The position numbers were made by a program, and so were the translations under genes. The notes under the pieces were generated by a model. That model did not search any database, was not told the DNA's origin, and saw only the letters and a program-made list of their open reading frames with translations. 8,351 nt of DNA. Origin: an uncultured Alistipes sp. Lineage in GTDB: Bacteria > Bacteroidota > Bacteroidia > Bacteroidales > Rikenellaceae. The DNA is taken from assembly GCA_900549685.1 (NCBI GenBank), contig UROX01000113.1, positions 1 through 8,351 on the forward strand, written 5' to 3'. Every line of letters starts with the position of its first letter. Within the stretch, counting starts at the first letter, position 1. Positions 7,219-8,351 of this stretch are shown here, piece by piece.

Positions 7219-7430
7219 AATCACTTAAAAATTATTGGAGTTAAATAAATGTTAATTAAGCTTTTGAATCTTCCCGTACGAAATCTCTCCTTAGAAAATA
7301 CATCGAAAATGGTTATCTTTAGCCGAATTATACCCGTTAATGAACCGGGCCGGATTTTTGCGAATCCAGCTTCCACAGAGCATATAATTCGAGTCTAAGA
7401 CAACGCAATGTTACGAAAGATTTCGCCATT
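7219..7430. promoter_or_regulatory. AT-rich divergent control region of lipoprotein and HTH regulator genes
   Basis: This 212-bp region separates the two divergent starts. On the plus strand TATCTTTA (7314-7321) is one base from the TAnnTTTG consensus and could serve the HTH gene with a leader of about 100 nt. On the minus strand no consensus -7 element is found. CGAAA motifs occur at 7279, 7304 and 7414; the last forms the inverted repeat CGAAA-GA-TTTCG (7414-7425) just before the HTH start. These are candidate operators, unproven. The 40 bp before the lipoprotein ATG are strongly AT-rich, fitting efficient Bacteroidota translation. Confidence 0.45.
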
Positions 7431-7802
7431 ATGCAAGAAAAGGGACAAAATATTTCGCCAGTCAAACGCAGAATTTTGTACTTTATTGATAGTCTATTGA
7501 TTAGCAAACGAGAATTTTACAGTAAAACCGGCATATCGCGCGGCACATTAGAGAGTAACACCGGTATAACCGAGGACACTATGGCGAAATTTATCGCCAC
7601 ATTTCCCGAGGTGTCGCTCGACTGGCTTATTCTGGGCGAAGGCGACATGATCCGCAAGACCACCCCTTCACCCGAAGAGCGGGATATCATGGAATTGAGT
7701 CGAAAACTGGTCGAAGCCAAAGACGAAATCATCGAACTGCAGAAAGCCCATATCGAATCGCTTATGGAACGGATACGGCTGATGCTCCCGTCCCGACGAT
7801 AG
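7431..7802 (+). CDS. Small HTH DNA-binding protein, phage-repressor-like N-terminus
   Basis: The 123-residue protein begins with a helical DNA-binding module of the type common in Bacteroidales phage-repressor-like regulators: ISPVKRRILYFID (8-20), then a helix-turn-helix at about 25-43 (SKREFYSKTGISRGTLESN), then the conserved tail FPEVSLDWLILGEGDM (58-73). Residues about 82-117 are charged with spaced Leu/Ile (I86, L89, L93, I100, L103, L111) and probably form a coiled coil for dimerisation. There is no S24 peptidase domain, so RecA-dependent self-cleavage is not expected. The first half of the gene is AT-rich (about 33-42% GC in the lines read), unlike the GC-rich genes at left. Its divergent position suggests control of the lipoprotein gene or of itself, which is inference. 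The ATG at 7431 has no strong Shine-Dalgarno. Confidence 0.82.
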   Translation: MQEKGQNISPVKRRILYFIDSLLISKREFYSKTGISRGTLESNTGITEDTMAKFIATFPEVSLDWLILGEGDMIRKTTPSPEERDIMELSRKLVEAKDEIIELQKAHIESLMERIRLMLPSRR

Positions 7803-8351
7803 AATAGGACCGAACCAGGTTAGGAGAAACGGCGACGCACCGGATCCGCAATCGTATCGGCCGGGCGGATGTCTTCGACGATCTCGGCAAAACCGCATGT
7901 CTCCGTCCCTACTGAGCCGCCCCGCAATTCCGCCATTCGGCAGAACCGTCCCGCATCGCCCGAGCACCCTCCCGGAACGACGAGATCGCGAATCCGATAA
8001 AATATAAACGGTCATATCCTTACACTATCGGACATAACCGCCGGCTCGGATAGTCCCGACCGAAGTCGAGCCGAAAAGAAGTCGATCCCCCCAAACCATA
8101 TAGGCGATCATACGAAATCACGTACACGCTGTCGAGGCCGCAGCCGGAGGAAGCAGAAAATCGAACGGTTTCTTTCCTCCCGAACGAACCTCCGGATTCA
8201 TGATCATATATTATAGATCGACGAAAAGCGGGTGCGACATCTTCCGGTTTGCGACTTCACTTCCGCGACAAGGATTTGCGCGATGAATTCGGTTCGGGGT
8301 ACGACCACAGAGACCGTAAATAACGAAAGGCGAAGCAGAAAATAATGCCTC
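7803..8351. other. 549 bp without a recognisable gene
   Basis: No frame here has convincing protein character. No clear terminator follows the HTH gene; ATCCGC/GCGGAT (7844-7849 and 7865-7870) is weak and lacks a T run. A pair of interleaved inverted repeats at 8024-8073 could fold as a pseudoknot. An ATG at 8345-8347 preceded by an A-rich stretch may be the first codon of a gene running out of the window, but only seven bases are visible. On the minus strand a frame is open from the edge down to a stop at 8204-8206, so the 3' end of an incoming gene cannot be excluded. Confidence 0.5.

Noticed and set aside
7383..7388. TATAAT sequence upstream of the HTH gene
   Set aside because: It resembles the E. 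coli -10 box, but the Bacteroidota primary sigma factor uses TAnnTTTG, so this is not good promoter evidence here.
7219..7430. Possible invertible promoter of the lipoprotein gene
   Set aside because: Bacteroidales surface genes are sometimes phase-variable, but no long inverted repeats flank the region; only short AT-rich palindromes such as TTAATTAA are present.
8138..8160. CCGGAGGAAGCAG, similar to the apical loop of bacterial signal recognition particle RNA
   Set aside because: The flanks do not pair into the expected long hairpin and the 5' half of the motif differs; likely chance.
8150..8180. GTTCGATTTTC on the minus strand, resembling a tRNA T-loop
   Set aside because: The flanking bases do not form a T-stem and no acceptor or anticodon arm can be drawn.

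Overview
The window looks like chromosomal DNA of a Bacteroidota bacterium. GC-rich genes (roughly 60% in the left half) combined with TAnnTTTG promoter elements, A-rich ribosome entry sites without a clear Shine-Dalgarno, and a lipoprotein whose Cys is followed by an Asp-rich export signal suggest a gut Bacteroidales, most likely Alistipes-like (Rikenellaceae). The genus is an inference from composition and style, not from a marker gene.

Left part (1-3160). A strong minus-strand promoter at the very edge serves a gene outside the window. A small four-helix membrane protein gene (85-417, minus) is divergent from a PLP-dependent class I aminotransferase (488-1693, plus). The two share a compact, nearly symmetric 33-bp promoter block (432-464). 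The aminotransferase is followed after 85 bp by an exported alkaline-phosphatase-superfamily hydrolase (1779-3008, plus). A 19-bp perfect stem-loop terminator (3116-3159) closes this unit.

Middle part (3160-4218). A gene-free GC-rich stretch precedes a 103-residue zinc-ribbon protein (3440-3751, minus). Its best promoter lies about 210 bp upstream, leaving a long leader with an inverted repeat. A minus-strand terminator (4074-4105) ends the next transcript.

Right part (4219-8351). A 999-residue surface lipoprotein with a long coiled-coil stalk and a beta-rich distal part (4219-7218, minus) is divergent from a small HTH regulator (7431-7802, plus). Both are clearly more AT-rich than the left-hand genes. 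The last 549 bp contain no recognisable gene.

The strongest leads are the divergent regulator/giant lipoprotein pair and the overlapping divergent promoters at 432-464. I did not find a defence system, mobile element, CRISPR array or RNA gene.
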